A stretch of DNA of 64,000 nucleotides, from assembly GCA_944326335.1 (NCBI GenBank), contig CALVDM010000001.1, positions 62,001 to 126,000 of the forward strand. Reading direction: 5' to 3'. The stretch is from an uncultured Bacteroidales bacterium. GTDB lineage: Bacteria; Bacteroidota; Bacteroidia; Bacteroidales; UBA932. The translations under genes and the position numbers were made by a program. The notes below the pieces were generated by a model. It made no database searches. It had not been told where the DNA came from and saw only the letters and a program-made list of their open reading frames with translations. Below are positions 34,423-43,533 of this stretch, in pieces. Every line of letters begins with the position of its first letter. Within the stretch, counting starts at the first letter, position 1.

Positions 34423-37400
34423 TTAGAAATTGAAATTGAGGCCGGCCGTGTATGTCGTCGCCGACGGGTATTTCGCCGTGGCGATATAGCCGTTTATCCA
34501 AAGGTCAGGGTCGTATCCTTTTGCCGCTGTCCAGACCTTTACGTTGTCTGCCTGCACATAAAGGGAGAATCCTGTCACGCCTATTTTCCGGAAGGTACTC
34601 GCAGGGAAGGTGTACTGCAGCCGGACATTCTTGAACTTCAGCCAGTCTCCTTTGTAAAGGTATCTGGTGGAACTTCCTGAAGAAGTCTGGCCGTTGATGC
34701 GGATGCGGTTGGACGCATACCTGTTGTCGGGAGTCCATCTGTCGAGCTGGCGGACATCTATATTGTAGTCCATCGATTGTCCGTCTATGCTTGTGCGGCT
34801 TGCCGCCCGGGAATCATAGACATGGTGTCCGAGCCCGTAGGTGAACAGGGCGGAAAGACTCCATCCCCGGTAGCTGAACAACGTGTTGAACCCTCCTGTA
34901 ACGCTCGGGATGCCCTTTCCTGCTATGCGGCGGAACGACGGGTTGTCGCTGCTTGATATGATGTCGTTGCCGGATTCGTCAACTCCGTAGAAAAGCACCT
35001 GCCCGGTGTTGGAGTCTATGCCGGCGAATTTGTTCAGATACCAGGCCCCGACGCTCTCTCCGTTGCGCATGATTTGGGAGTTGGACTCGATGATGTCCTG
35101 TTCGAGTCCGAAATATTTTGCGCTCAGCGTGGCCATATTGAAACTCAGGTCCCATTTGAAGAGATTGTCGATGATATGGGCGTCGATTTCCATTTCAAAT
35201 CCCCGGTTGCGGATGCCGGCCGACGTGTTCATCAGCATCGTGCTGTATCCCGAGACTTCCGAGACAGGGACTTCCTGTAGCAGGTCTGTGGATTTGCGCG
35301 AATAGTATTCGGCGGATATCATGATGCGGTCTTTCAGCATTCCAAGGTCCACTCCGACATTGAACACGTTGTTCTTTTCCCAGCTCAGGTCGTATGTGGC
35401 CCGGAATGACTGGGAGAGGGCATGCCCGGAGTCATATCTTCCGGACCCGCTGTACAGGGTCCTCCAGTTGTAGTAGCTTCCAGGCACATTCCCGTTATAT
35501 CCGTAGCTCGCCTTGAACTTGATGTTGTTGAATATGCGCTTCACCGGTTCCAGCCATCTCCAGTTCTCGTTTGTGATGCGGTAGGCGGCCGATACCGACC
35601 AGAAGTTCCCGGTGCGGTGTTCCGGAGAGAAGCGTGATGAGCGGTCCTGCCTGAATGAGCCTCCGATAAAATACCTGTAGCGGTAGGAATAGTCGGCCCG
35701 GGTGATTATCGAAACGGTGGAATAGTCATATCCGCTGCCGGTCCATCCCGAGACTTCCGCGGCGGTGGAAAGCACAGGCTTCTCGTCGTTCAGGAAATCC
35801 ACGGCTGTCACGGAATTCCACTCTTGGCTGAAGTCCACCAGTTCTATACCTGCCGTTGCGCTGAAGCGGTGCCGGTTGTTTATGGTATAGTTGAAGTTGA
35901 GCATGTTCTTGCTGGTGGTCTTTATGCGTTTGGAATCATAGTCCGTGAGTTCTCCTCCGGTGAGATATCCCGTACCGAAATCACTGTCGAAGTAGTCCGA
36001 CCGGCGGCCCGTGATATAGTATTGCGCTATGTCTGCACGGAAATCGAGCCAGTCCGTGAAGTTCAGCCTGACCCATGCGGAGGCGAACAGGTTGAACTGG
36101 GGCCTTTCACGGATATTCTCCCGGGCGCTTGCAACAGGGTTATGGTTGCCGTTGAGCAGGTTGTTGGGAAAGCGGAAGTTGTAGGACCCGTCTTCAAGAT
36201 AGACAGGAACCACGGATGGAAGCAGCAGCGCTGCATAATGCGGGATGTTGTAGTTCGAGCCGCTTGTCAGGGGCCCGCTCTGTTCCGTCCTGCTGATATT
36301 TACGGCAGCTCCCCAGTTTATGAACCGGCTTCTGTCGTCGGAACTCAGGTTGAGCCTGGCGGAATAGCGTTGAAGGTCGCTGTTTATGATTATGCCCTGC
36401 TGGTTGAAATATCCCACGGACATGTAGTATTTCAGTCTGGAACTTCCTCCCGAAAGTGAGAAGTCATATTGCTGGAAAGGGGCGTTGCGCAGAATCTCGT
36501 CATACCAGTCCACGGACGGGAGCTTGTCAGCATCCGCTCCCCAGAAGTCATAGCTGTAGACGGAGCCGTCCGGACGGGGTATGGCGTAATACTCGTTGAA
36601 ATCCTGCTGCGCCTCCTTGTACCATTGGTAATAGTTCTTGCCGTCGAGGGTGTAGCCGAGCTTGTTGCCGTACAGTCCTTCCAGGTCTTCTATGAAAGAG
36701 CCGCTGGCCTGCTGTACGAGTCTGTGGAACTGTCCTTCTGTCCAGAGCTCCCTGTATTGTTCCGAGTTCACCATGCGCGGACGCACGTCCGACAGTATAT
36801 GGGAGAATCCGGCCTGCACTGAAAGGGAATAGCGTATGCGGTCCGACGGCACGCCCTGCTTTGTCGTGATGACAATGACTCCGTTCGCTCCCTGTGAGCC
36901 GTACAGGGATGCCGACGCCGCATCCTTGAGTATGGTGACGCTGGCGATGTCTGCCGGATTGATTGTCGCCATCGGGCTTGATGCGGCTCCGCTGTGTCCG
37001 GATGTGTTCTCCTGGTCGAAGACGATACCGTCGATGACATACAGCGGCTGGCTGCTCGAACTTATCGAACCGAATCCGCGGAGCCGCATCTCGACGATGT
37101 CGCCAGGCTGTCCGGAACTTGAGGACACAAGTCCCGGTACAAGACCGGCAAGCATGGTCTCGAACGAACTGGTGGCTCCATGGGCGAACTTGTCGGCAGT
37201 TACGATGTCCGCCGATCCCGTGTATGCCTCTTTAAGCACATCTCCATATCCTGTCACGACCACGTCGCTCAGCCGGACAGCGTCCGTCTTGAGCACGACG
37301 TCGACTTTGGTCCTCCGTCCGGGTTCCACCGTCTGAGTCTCCATGCCGAGGAAGCTGAAGACGAGCCGGAGGCCATCGTGCGGAGTGACTTCAATCCGGT

Positions 37401-37653
37401 AGAATCCGTCCTTGCCGACGGCCGTGTAATTCATGGTGCCTTCTTCGGTGACCGTAGCTCCGAAAAGCGGCTGGTCATTTTCGTCGAAGACATAACCTTC
37501 TATGATTGTCTTTCCCGGAGTTTCTCCAGGAGGCGGGTCCTGTGTCCCGGCCCAGGTCGCGGCCGGTCCTGCCAGGCACAGCAGCCCTGCGCAGACAACA
37601 GTCGTCCATCCGAGCCGGAGCCGGTTATTGTCGTGTCTGTGGTTGTCTTTCAT
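34423..37653 (-). CDS. SusC-family TonB-dependent outer membrane transporter (PUL1)
   Basis: The 1076-residue protein has a signal peptide, an N-terminal carboxypeptidase-regulatory-like domain (IIEGYVFDENDQPLFGATVT), the TonB box region and plug (LSDVVVTGYGDVLKEAYTGS, LRGFGSISSSSQPLYVIDGI, SASLYGSQGANGVIVITTK) and a 22-strand barrel ending in TTYTAGLNFNF. It imports glycans with its SusD lid using TonB energy. It follows the second esterase by 31 bp. Confidence 0.96.
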   Translation of the reverse strand: MKDNHRHDNNRLRLGWTTVVCAGLLCLAGPAATWAGTQDPPPGETPGKTIIEGYVFDENDQPLFGATVTEEGTMNYTAVGKDGFYRIEVTPHDGLRLVFSFLGMETQTVEPGRRTKVDVVLKTDAVRLSDVVVTGYGDVLKEAYTGSADIVTADKFAHGATSSFETMLAGLVPGLVSSSSGQPGDIVEMRLRGFGSISSSSQPLYVIDGIVFDQENTSGHSGAASSPMATINPADIASVTILKDAASASLYGSQGANGVIVITTKQGVPSDRIRYSLSVQAGFSHILSDVRPRMVNSEQYRELWTEGQFHRLVQQASGSFIEDLEGLYGNKLGYTLDGKNYYQWYKEAQQDFNEYYAIPRPDGSVYSYDFWGADADKLPSVDWYDEILRNAPFQQYDFSLSGGSSRLKYYMSVGYFNQQGIIINSDLQRYSARLNLSSDDRSRFINWGAAVNISRTEQSGPLTSGSNYNIPHYAALLLPSVVPVYLEDGSYNFRFPNNLLNGNHNPVASARENIRERPQFNLFASAWVRLNFTDWLDFRADIAQYYITGRRSDYFDSDFGTGYLTGGELTDYDSKRIKTTSKNMLNFNYTINNRHRFSATAGIELVDFSQEWNSVTAVDFLNDEKPVLSTAAEVSGWTGSGYDYSTVSIITRADYSYRYRYFIGGSFRQDRSSRFSPEHRTGNFWSVSAAYRITNENWRWLEPVKRIFNNIKFKASYGYNGNVPGSYYNWRTLYSGSGRYDSGHALSQSFRATYDLSWEKNNVFNVGVDLGMLKDRIMISAEYYSRKSTDLLQEVPVSEVSGYSTMLMNTSAGIRNRGFEMEIDAHIIDNLFKWDLSFNMATLSAKYFGLEQDIIESNSQIMRNGESVGAWYLNKFAGIDSNTGQVLFYGVDESGNDIISSSDNPSFRRIAGKGIPSVTGGFNTLFSYRGWSLSALFTYGLGHHVYDSRAASRTSIDGQSMDYNIDVRQLDRWTPDNRYASNRIRINGQTSSGSSTRYLYKGDWLKFKNVRLQYTFPASTFRKIGVTGFSLYVQADNVKVWTAAKGYDPDLWINGYIATAKYPSATTYTAGLNFNF

Positions 37654-37684
37654 AATTCAGGTTTTATTTCGTTCACGGTCAGAT

Positions 37685-38698
37685 TTACTGTTCGAAAATC
37701 AGGCTGAATGCCCCTCGTCCTGCAGCATCCTTGATGTTGTAGACCCTTTCATCGTCCTTGATGCGCCAGTTGCGGACATTTTTCTGCCCGTGCACCATCT
37801 GGGCGCTACTGTGGCCGGCTCCAGGCACTTCCAGAATGTGCCAGTTGAATCTCATGCCCTTCCTGAGGGCAATGTCACGGGAAGCGTTGTAGAATTTCCA
37901 TGCTCTGTCGTAGCGGGTAAGCCCCTGGATACGTATCGCGCTGTTTTCCGGAATGTCCGGTCCGAGAGGTTCCCTGTCTTCCGAACCTATGAGTATCACA
38001 AGGTCGCGGCTGAAGAACGGTGCAAGGTAATCGTCCGACGCGAACGGGGTCCCTTTCACCGAGAACGGCCATCCCGGAGGGTAGGCCGGCTGTCCTGATT
38101 CGGTGTACAGCCCGCGCTCGTCAGGGTAGGTGTAGTTTCCCGGGTTGGCGGCCACGGCCCTTCCCACCCTTGCTTCCGGCATGGCGAGAAGGAACCGGTG
38201 CACGAACTGCCCTCCCGCCGAATGTCCGAACATGTCGTATGTTTCGCTTGTGTTGCCGGTCGAAGCCTTGAAATAGTCGAATATGGCTTCTATCAGTTGA
38301 TATGTCCAGACTTCGCGGGGTCTCAGCTTGAAATTTTCAGGGTCTTCCGAAACCCATCCGAACTGGTAGCCGTTCTCCAGATAGCCGTTATCGTGTTTGA
38401 ACTCCGGGGCCAGCACGATGAATCCGTATTCTTCAGCCAGATTTCTCCATACTCCGCGTTGCAGTCGTCCGTTCCTTTCTGCTCCGTGCATGGAGAAAAG
38501 TACGCGCATCTTTTTGATGTTCCCCTGTGTAGGGATGTAATAGTAGAGGTTCACGGGATGAGCCTTCATAGGTTCGTAGGCCGTGAAGACCATCATGCCT
38601 CCTCCGCGGCTGAACCTGCCCTCATTCCGTGCCGGAAGGCTCGGGATGACGCACAGGAGGACGGCGATTGTCAGGAACAATTGTCTGATCATGGTCAT
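37685..38698 (-). CDS. Secreted esterase of the PHB-depolymerase/feruloyl-esterase type, copy 2
   Basis: A 337-residue alpha/beta hydrolase with a signal peptide (IRQLFLTIAVLLCVIPSLPA). MFGHSAGGQFVHRFL holds the serine nucleophile, IGSEDREPLG the probable acid and VPGAGHSSAQM the histidine. LFSMHGAERNGRLQRGVWRN is the oxyanion region. It is about half identical to the next gene upstream, 13 bp away, and near-identical in the 70 bp around the serine. Substrate probably an acyl or aryl ester on the PUL1 glycan. ATG 38692 is an alternative start. Confidence 0.86.
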   Translation of the reverse strand: MTMIRQLFLTIAVLLCVIPSLPARNEGRFSRGGGMMVFTAYEPMKAHPVNLYYYIPTQGNIKKMRVLFSMHGAERNGRLQRGVWRNLAEEYGFIVLAPEFKHDNGYLENGYQFGWVSEDPENFKLRPREVWTYQLIEAIFDYFKASTGNTSETYDMFGHSAGGQFVHRFLLAMPEARVGRAVAANPGNYTYPDERGLYTESGQPAYPPGWPFSVKGTPFASDDYLAPFFSRDLVILIGSEDREPLGPDIPENSAIRIQGLTRYDRAWKFYNASRDIALRKGMRFNWHILEVPGAGHSSAQMVHGQKNVRNWRIKDDERVYNIKDAAGRGAFSLIFEQ

Positions 38699-38711
38699 AT
38701 TCAGTTTGAAG

Positions 38712-39731
38712 TTATTCGAATAGCAGGTTAAATGCACTGTTTTCCCCTCTATGTCCGGTGTCCTCGGGATTCTGCACGTTTGGCAGCCCGTAGACCATCT
38801 TCAGCGTCGAATGCCCTGCGCCTTCTACTTCTGCAAGCGTGAAATGCAGGGGCAGGCCCAAACTTCCGGAGACTTCCTCGCATGTCGCGAAGAAGTTCCG
38901 TCCCCGAGCGAGGCGGTGCGCCCCCTGGGCCAGGGACGGGGCATCTTTCGGCAGGGAAGAATCGTTCTCATCCGTATCGGCATTTCCGAGGTGTATGTAC
39001 ATGGTACGTCCGAAAAACGCCGTGAGACACTCAATTTCCGCGAAAGGTGTCTGCCATACGGAATACGGCCATCCGTATTTCCTGCCGTCCGTCCCTTCAA
39101 GACCTTCGGCGCATGGAAAGGTCCAGGACCCGGGATTGGCGGCCACAGCCCTTCCCACCCTCGCCTCCGGCATCGCAAGAAGAAACCGGTGCACGAACTG
39201 CCCTCCCGCCGAATGCCCGAACATGTTGTAGGTGGCCGAAGTGTTTCCGGTTTCGCTCTTGAAATAGTCGAATATGGCTTCTATGGTGTTGTAAGTCCAG
39301 CCAGCGCCGTCATTTATCCGCCCCGAGCCATCTGCGGCGAAGACTCCGCCGAACTGGTAGTCGTTCTCCGTATAGTATGTCTTCGAATACTCTGGGGCAA
39401 GGACGATGAATCCGTATTCTTCCGCGAAATACTTCCATGCGTCCCGCTGCAGGCTTCCGTCGCGTTCTGAACCGTGCATCGAAAAAAGGACAGGCATGTC
39501 GCTGACGTCCCCTTCGAGAGGAATGTAGTAGTGGAGCACTATCGGTTTTTCCTTCAGCGGCTCATAACCGGAATAGACGAAAGACCCTTCTCCCCTCTCG
39601 TCGAACACCCCGTCGCGCGGTATGATACCTGGAGGCGGCAGAGCCCCCGGAGAAGTTTCCTCCGTCCCGCACGAATATGTACCGGCAAGCAGTATGGCCA
39701 GTAGCAGCAGGTATTCCGGTTTTATGGACAT
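38712..39731 (-). CDS. Esterase of the PHB-depolymerase/feruloyl-esterase type, lipoprotein, copy 1
   Basis: A 339-residue lipoprotein (lipobox LLAGTYSCGTEE) with the same fold as copy 2: LFSMHGSERDGSLQRDAWKY, NMFGHSAGGQFVHRFLLAMP with the nucleophile, GNADTDENDSS for the acid and VEGAGHSTLKM for the histidine. This copy is anchored and copy 2 is only secreted, so they may work on different sides of the outer membrane. The ATG at 39731 starts the signal peptide; the longer frame upstream has no support. Confidence 0.86.
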   Translation of the reverse strand: MSIKPEYLLLLAILLAGTYSCGTEETSPGALPPPGIIPRDGVFDERGEGSFVYSGYEPLKEKPIVLHYYIPLEGDVSDMPVLFSMHGSERDGSLQRDAWKYFAEEYGFIVLAPEYSKTYYTENDYQFGGVFAADGSGRINDGAGWTYNTIEAIFDYFKSETGNTSATYNMFGHSAGGQFVHRFLLAMPEARVGRAVAANPGSWTFPCAEGLEGTDGRKYGWPYSVWQTPFAEIECLTAFFGRTMYIHLGNADTDENDSSLPKDAPSLAQGAHRLARGRNFFATCEEVSGSLGLPLHFTLAEVEGAGHSTLKMVYGLPNVQNPEDTGHRGENSAFNLLFE

Positions 39732-39826
39732 GGGAAGTGTTTTGTATCCTTTATAAGCGCAAGATAGTTCAATGAATCGGTCCGGTTGGAAAATATAGTA
39801 CGAAACAACGATAAAATAGTACAACC

Positions 39827-42364
39827 TCAGCGGACGAGTTCGATTGTCCCGAATGAATCAGCCGTTTCAGGACCTTCAAGCGTGATGAATACCGCTGCTT
39901 CCGCCGGGACCGTGACCTGACTGTGGATGACAGGGATTACGGCTTCGGGGGATTCCGGTCCAATCACGGCTTTATCCTGCACTGAAACTATGTCCCTGCG
40001 GTTGACCTGGAGGACCGGGTTGCCCACCCGTACGGTATCATTCCCTCGCAGAAGCCTTACCCGTATTCCTTTTATGTCCGGGACCGTCGCAGGATCGAGG
40101 GTCAGCCTTATTCTCCGTGCCGTCCCGTCGAATTCGAACGGAGACCATGAACCGATGCTCCCTTCGGATTCCGGCCGCACGAAATTTTTCCCGTAGCTTC
40201 CGTAACGTTCCGTGAGTTCTTCCGCTGCTGCCAGTATATCCGGATAGCGTTCCTGCCTGGAAAGAGGCTCCGCGGCCGAAGCGAGCCAGATGGAGTCGAG
40301 TTCCGCAAAGTCAGGTGCGGACTTGTGCCGTTTGCAGTCGAAGTAGTGTTCCCAGCGCGGCACTATGTAGTCGCGTATCAGGCCGGACCACACCTTGCAG
40401 GCATAGTCATGGAGGGATTGTCCGTCGCTCCAGCAAGTGACAAGCCTTCTGGCATCCCTGAGATAACGTTCTCTTTCTGCTTTTCCATGCGCTCTGGCAT
40501 CCGCAAATTCGAGCCATCGTGAAAGTCTGTAATTCGGCGTGGATTCCAGCAGCCTGTCTGCCGTGAGAAGCAGGGACAGGAAGGTTTCCTGTTCCGCATC
40601 CGCGGCTTCCTGATTGTCGGCCAGAAAGGCAGCGTTTGCACGTTCTATGGCAATGTCGGCTTTCCCGGCAGCATACAGGGCGGCGTACAGCGCCAGGTCG
40701 GCTCTGTAGAGCGGGCTTGCGGACAGTTCGTCTCCCGCAGCGACAAAATGTTCCACCGCCTTGAAGAATTCAGGGGAAATGTCCACCGGGCTGCGCCTTT
40801 GCTCGTATGGAGTCATCTGCCAGCGGTATCTTGACTGGTTGGGAATGGAAACGGAATAGGATGATTCCAGTATCAGGTCCCGGAATCTGTCGAGCTCTTC
40901 CGGACAATCCCCGTAGCGGTTCCTGGCGTATCTGTGCACCCAGTTGTCCACGTCTATGGGTTGTGAAGACCACCCGGCGTCAGAAATCAGCTCGTAGACG
41001 ATGTCGTTGTTCTCGACACCTTCGGGGGCTGTCCCGTAGCCGGCCAGATTTCCTCTTTCCGCAGACCTGAGAGCCTTCAGATGGCCGTTGGCGTAAAATT
41101 CAAGGGAGCCGCTGAGAGCAGACCGCCCTCCGAAGTTCGGCACCGTGCTGTATATCCACTGCTTTCCGGAGAACCCGTCCGCATATTCCCATCCCGGGGT
41201 GTTGCGCCATACCATGTCGTTGAAGTCTTCCGCAAGGTCTATTATCAGCATCCTGTCGTCCGGCACTCCGGCGAGCAGAGCCCTTATGTTGTCCGGAGTC
41301 CAGATGTCACGCTGGTAACCGAACATCCAGCCCTGCAGCACCCATACGGCATCCGGATTGGTGGCGGAAATGCTTCCGTAGATGGTTTTTCCATAGGAAG
41401 TCAACTGCCTGTGAATCTGTTCCGGAGTGAGGTCTCCGAAAGGCAGATCCATTTCGTTGAACGAATCCACGAGATAATATTTCCCTTTTCCGAATTCCTT
41501 TTCCAGTTCTGCCATATACCGTTCAGCAATTTCCCTGAACACAGGGGAGCCCGGTGACAGCATCCAGCTTTTCATGTGGCCGTTCCAGCTTGTCTCGGCA
41601 AGTTCGGCTTCGGGCCGTACGCGGGTGATGGCAGGCGGGACAAACCCGGCGAACCCGTTGAACACCGGGGTTATGCCCAGGCTTCTCATGCGGTCGAGAA
41701 TTTTGTGCTGCAGGGCCACCTGTTCGTCGAGCCACCGTTCGGAGAGCGGAGAATCCAGACCGCTCATGTTCCCCATCCTCACCCATGGCAGATGCCCTGG
41801 TGCTGTGAAAAGCTCGTTTATCTCTTCATCGTCAAGTCCCATGTCACGCCAGACGCGGGCCAGAATCGCTTCCGTGCCGATTGGCGCCAATGCCATGTCG
41901 AAGCCGTGCAGAGCCATCCAGTCGAGTTCCTTCTCCCATTCGTTCCATCCCCAGTACGCATAGGTGTAGCCGAACGTGCACACATTCATATAATAGTGAT
42001 GAAGGAACGGAGAGTCCACTTCCCGCAGTCCTGCATCAGGCAGCCGTTCAGGAAGTTCCATGCGTGTCCCTGTCCAGGTCACCTGTCCGTAGCCGTTTGT
42101 GGTGACATAGTCGTAGAATCCCCTGGTCATTGCCACTCCGCTGCTCCCTTCAATCACGAGCCGGCCGTCTTCGACGCGTGTGCTGAAACGGTCGTGTCCG
42201 TTTTCCGCCTTCGATGTCAGCCGCAGTTCGATTTCAGGTGCACGGCGGCCGAGAGTCCGTTCGATCACGTTTCTGGCAGCCGTTTCCGGAGACCGAGTGC
42301 CGTCGCTGCACGAAAAAACGGCAATCAGAACGCAAATTGTCAGAATAGGTCGGAAGATTTTCAT
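39827..42364 (-). CDS. Alpha-N-acetylglucosaminidase, glycoside hydrolase family 89
   Basis: The 845-residue lipoprotein (lipobox VLIAVFSCSDG) is a GH89 enzyme with the N-terminal domain (residues 25-125), the barrel and the helical C-terminal domain, followed by a short beta-domain. HHYYMNVCTFGYTYAYWGW is a family landmark. The two catalytic glutamates, by comparison with human NAGLU, lie in VDSFNEMDLPFG (near 302) and GYGTAPEGVENND (near 447). GH89 releases alpha-linked GlcNAc, found in heparan sulfate and capped mucin O-glycans. It is the first gene of PUL1, 95 bp upstream of copy 1 of the esterases, with its own promoter. Confidence 0.95.
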   Translation of the reverse strand: MKIFRPILTICVLIAVFSCSDGTRSPETAARNVIERTLGRRAPEIELRLTSKAENGHDRFSTRVEDGRLVIEGSSGVAMTRGFYDYVTTNGYGQVTWTGTRMELPERLPDAGLREVDSPFLHHYYMNVCTFGYTYAYWGWNEWEKELDWMALHGFDMALAPIGTEAILARVWRDMGLDDEEINELFTAPGHLPWVRMGNMSGLDSPLSERWLDEQVALQHKILDRMRSLGITPVFNGFAGFVPPAITRVRPEAELAETSWNGHMKSWMLSPGSPVFREIAERYMAELEKEFGKGKYYLVDSFNEMDLPFGDLTPEQIHRQLTSYGKTIYGSISATNPDAVWVLQGWMFGYQRDIWTPDNIRALLAGVPDDRMLIIDLAEDFNDMVWRNTPGWEYADGFSGKQWIYSTVPNFGGRSALSGSLEFYANGHLKALRSAERGNLAGYGTAPEGVENNDIVYELISDAGWSSQPIDVDNWVHRYARNRYGDCPEELDRFRDLILESSYSVSIPNQSRYRWQMTPYEQRRSPVDISPEFFKAVEHFVAAGDELSASPLYRADLALYAALYAAGKADIAIERANAAFLADNQEAADAEQETFLSLLLTADRLLESTPNYRLSRWLEFADARAHGKAERERYLRDARRLVTCWSDGQSLHDYACKVWSGLIRDYIVPRWEHYFDCKRHKSAPDFAELDSIWLASAAEPLSRQERYPDILAAAEELTERYGSYGKNFVRPESEGSIGSWSPFEFDGTARRIRLTLDPATVPDIKGIRVRLLRGNDTVRVGNPVLQVNRRDIVSVQDKAVIGPESPEAVIPVIHSQVTVPAEAAVFITLEGPETADSFGTIELVR

Positions 42365-42386
42365 TCTATAATCCTTTTGTCCGATA

Positions 42387-42419
42387 CAAAATTAGCATCG
42401 TGCGCCGGACAGGTGGAAA
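42387..42419 (-). promoter_or_regulatory. Promoter of PUL1 (TTTC-N21-TAATTTTG)
   Basis: On the minus strand TAATTTTG (42387-42394) fits TAnnTTTG; TTTC (42416-42419) is 21 bp upstream. The leader before the GH89 ATG would be about 15 nt. Shares the intergenic space with the divergent efflux operon. Confidence 0.5.
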
Positions 42420-42458
42420 ACCGTGTACAAATTAAGGCGAAAATAATACGGAAATTTG

Positions 42459-42466
42459 TACATTTG
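42459..42466 (+). promoter_or_regulatory. -7 element (TACATTTG) of the RND efflux operon
   Basis: Exact TAnnTTTG box 25 bp before the start codon; no good -33 box seen. Confidence 0.45.
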
Positions 42467-42491
42467 TTCAGAAAGTTATCGGGAAATGATT

Positions 42492-43529
42492 ATGGACAAA
42501 TTGTACAGGTTCCTTTCCGCAGGGATGCTTGCGGCATCTGTCCTGCTTGCATCCTGCTCGGGGAAATCCATTTTCGACAAGAACGGGAAGCACGACATAC
42601 CCGTGAAGGTCATGGAAGTGGAGAAGATGGAATGCTCCGGCACCAGAAGCTATGTCGGGACGGCATCGGCATCCAAATCCGCAATGCTGTCATGCCGCTA
42701 TCCCGGCAGGCTTGTGAAACTCAACATCAGGAAAGGGGATTATGTCGAGGCCGGAGAGGTCCTGGCTGAAATCGAATCATACAGTGTCATTTCTTCAAGG
42801 GACCTCGCACATGCCGCCCTGAAGCAGGCTGAAGACGGCTATGAACGGGCGAAGAAGGTGCATGGAAGCGGCAGCCTTGCGGATGTGAAGATGGTTGAGG
42901 TGGAGACCAGGCTTGCACAGGCGCGGGCAACGGCACAGGCGGCCGATGCAGCATTTGAGGAATGTCGGATAAAGGCCCCGTTCTCCGGGGTCGTGCAGGA
43001 AGTCATCCTTTCCGAAGGGGTGGAGGTGAGTCCGGCCGAGGGAATAGCCCGGCTCCTGGACATATCGTCGATAGAGATAGATTTTCCAGTCCCTGAAAAG
43101 GAACTCGGCAAAATCGTGAAAGGCTCTCCTGCGATGATTTCCATTCCTGCGCTCGGGCTTGAGGACATCGATGCCGTAGTCACCTCCAAAGGGATTTTCG
43201 CCTCCCCGCTCTCGCATACGTATGAATGCACCATGGTCCCAGTGGGAAAGATACCGGGACTTATGCCGGGGATGGTGGTGAAAGCCTATATAGACAGCAA
43301 CATGGGAGACGGGATAATAATCCCGGCTGCAGTCATCCGTACCGACATGGACGGACGTTACGTGTGGACGGTCTCGGAAGACGGCACGGTGTCGAAGACA
43401 TACGTGGTGCCTTCCGGGTTCTCAGGCAAGGGCGTTGTGATAACCGAGGGCCTGTCGGCAGGAGACAGGATAATAACAGACGGGGTGCAGAAGGTCTGTA
43501 CGGGGATGAAGGTCAAAGTGATGGAGTGA
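42492..43529 (+). CDS. RND efflux periplasmic adaptor (membrane fusion protein), lipoprotein
   Basis: A 345-residue adaptor of the HlyD/AcrA type. Signal peptide with lipobox (AASVLLASCSGKS), barrel-sandwich parts (LVKLNIRKGDYVEAGEVLAE and CRIKAPFSGVVQEVILSEGV), a short alpha-hairpin between them (AALKQAEDGYERAKKVHGSG ... EVETRLAQARATAQA) and beta-barrel and proximal domains. It joins the RND pump to the outer membrane channel. The ATG at 42486 is equally possible. It is 4 bp before the pump gene. Confidence 0.92.
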   Translation: MDKLYRFLSAGMLAASVLLASCSGKSIFDKNGKHDIPVKVMEVEKMECSGTRSYVGTASASKSAMLSCRYPGRLVKLNIRKGDYVEAGEVLAEIESYSVISSRDLAHAALKQAEDGYERAKKVHGSGSLADVKMVEVETRLAQARATAQAADAAFEECRIKAPFSGVVQEVILSEGVEVSPAEGIARLLDISSIEIDFPVPEKELGKIVKGSPAMISIPALGLEDIDAVVTSKGIFASPLSHTYECTMVPVGKIPGLMPGMVVKAYIDSNMGDGIIIPAAVIRTDMDGRYVWTVSEDGTVSKTYVVPSGFSGKGVVITEGLSAGDRIITDGVQKVCTGMKVKVME

Positions 43530-43533
43530 CGGC

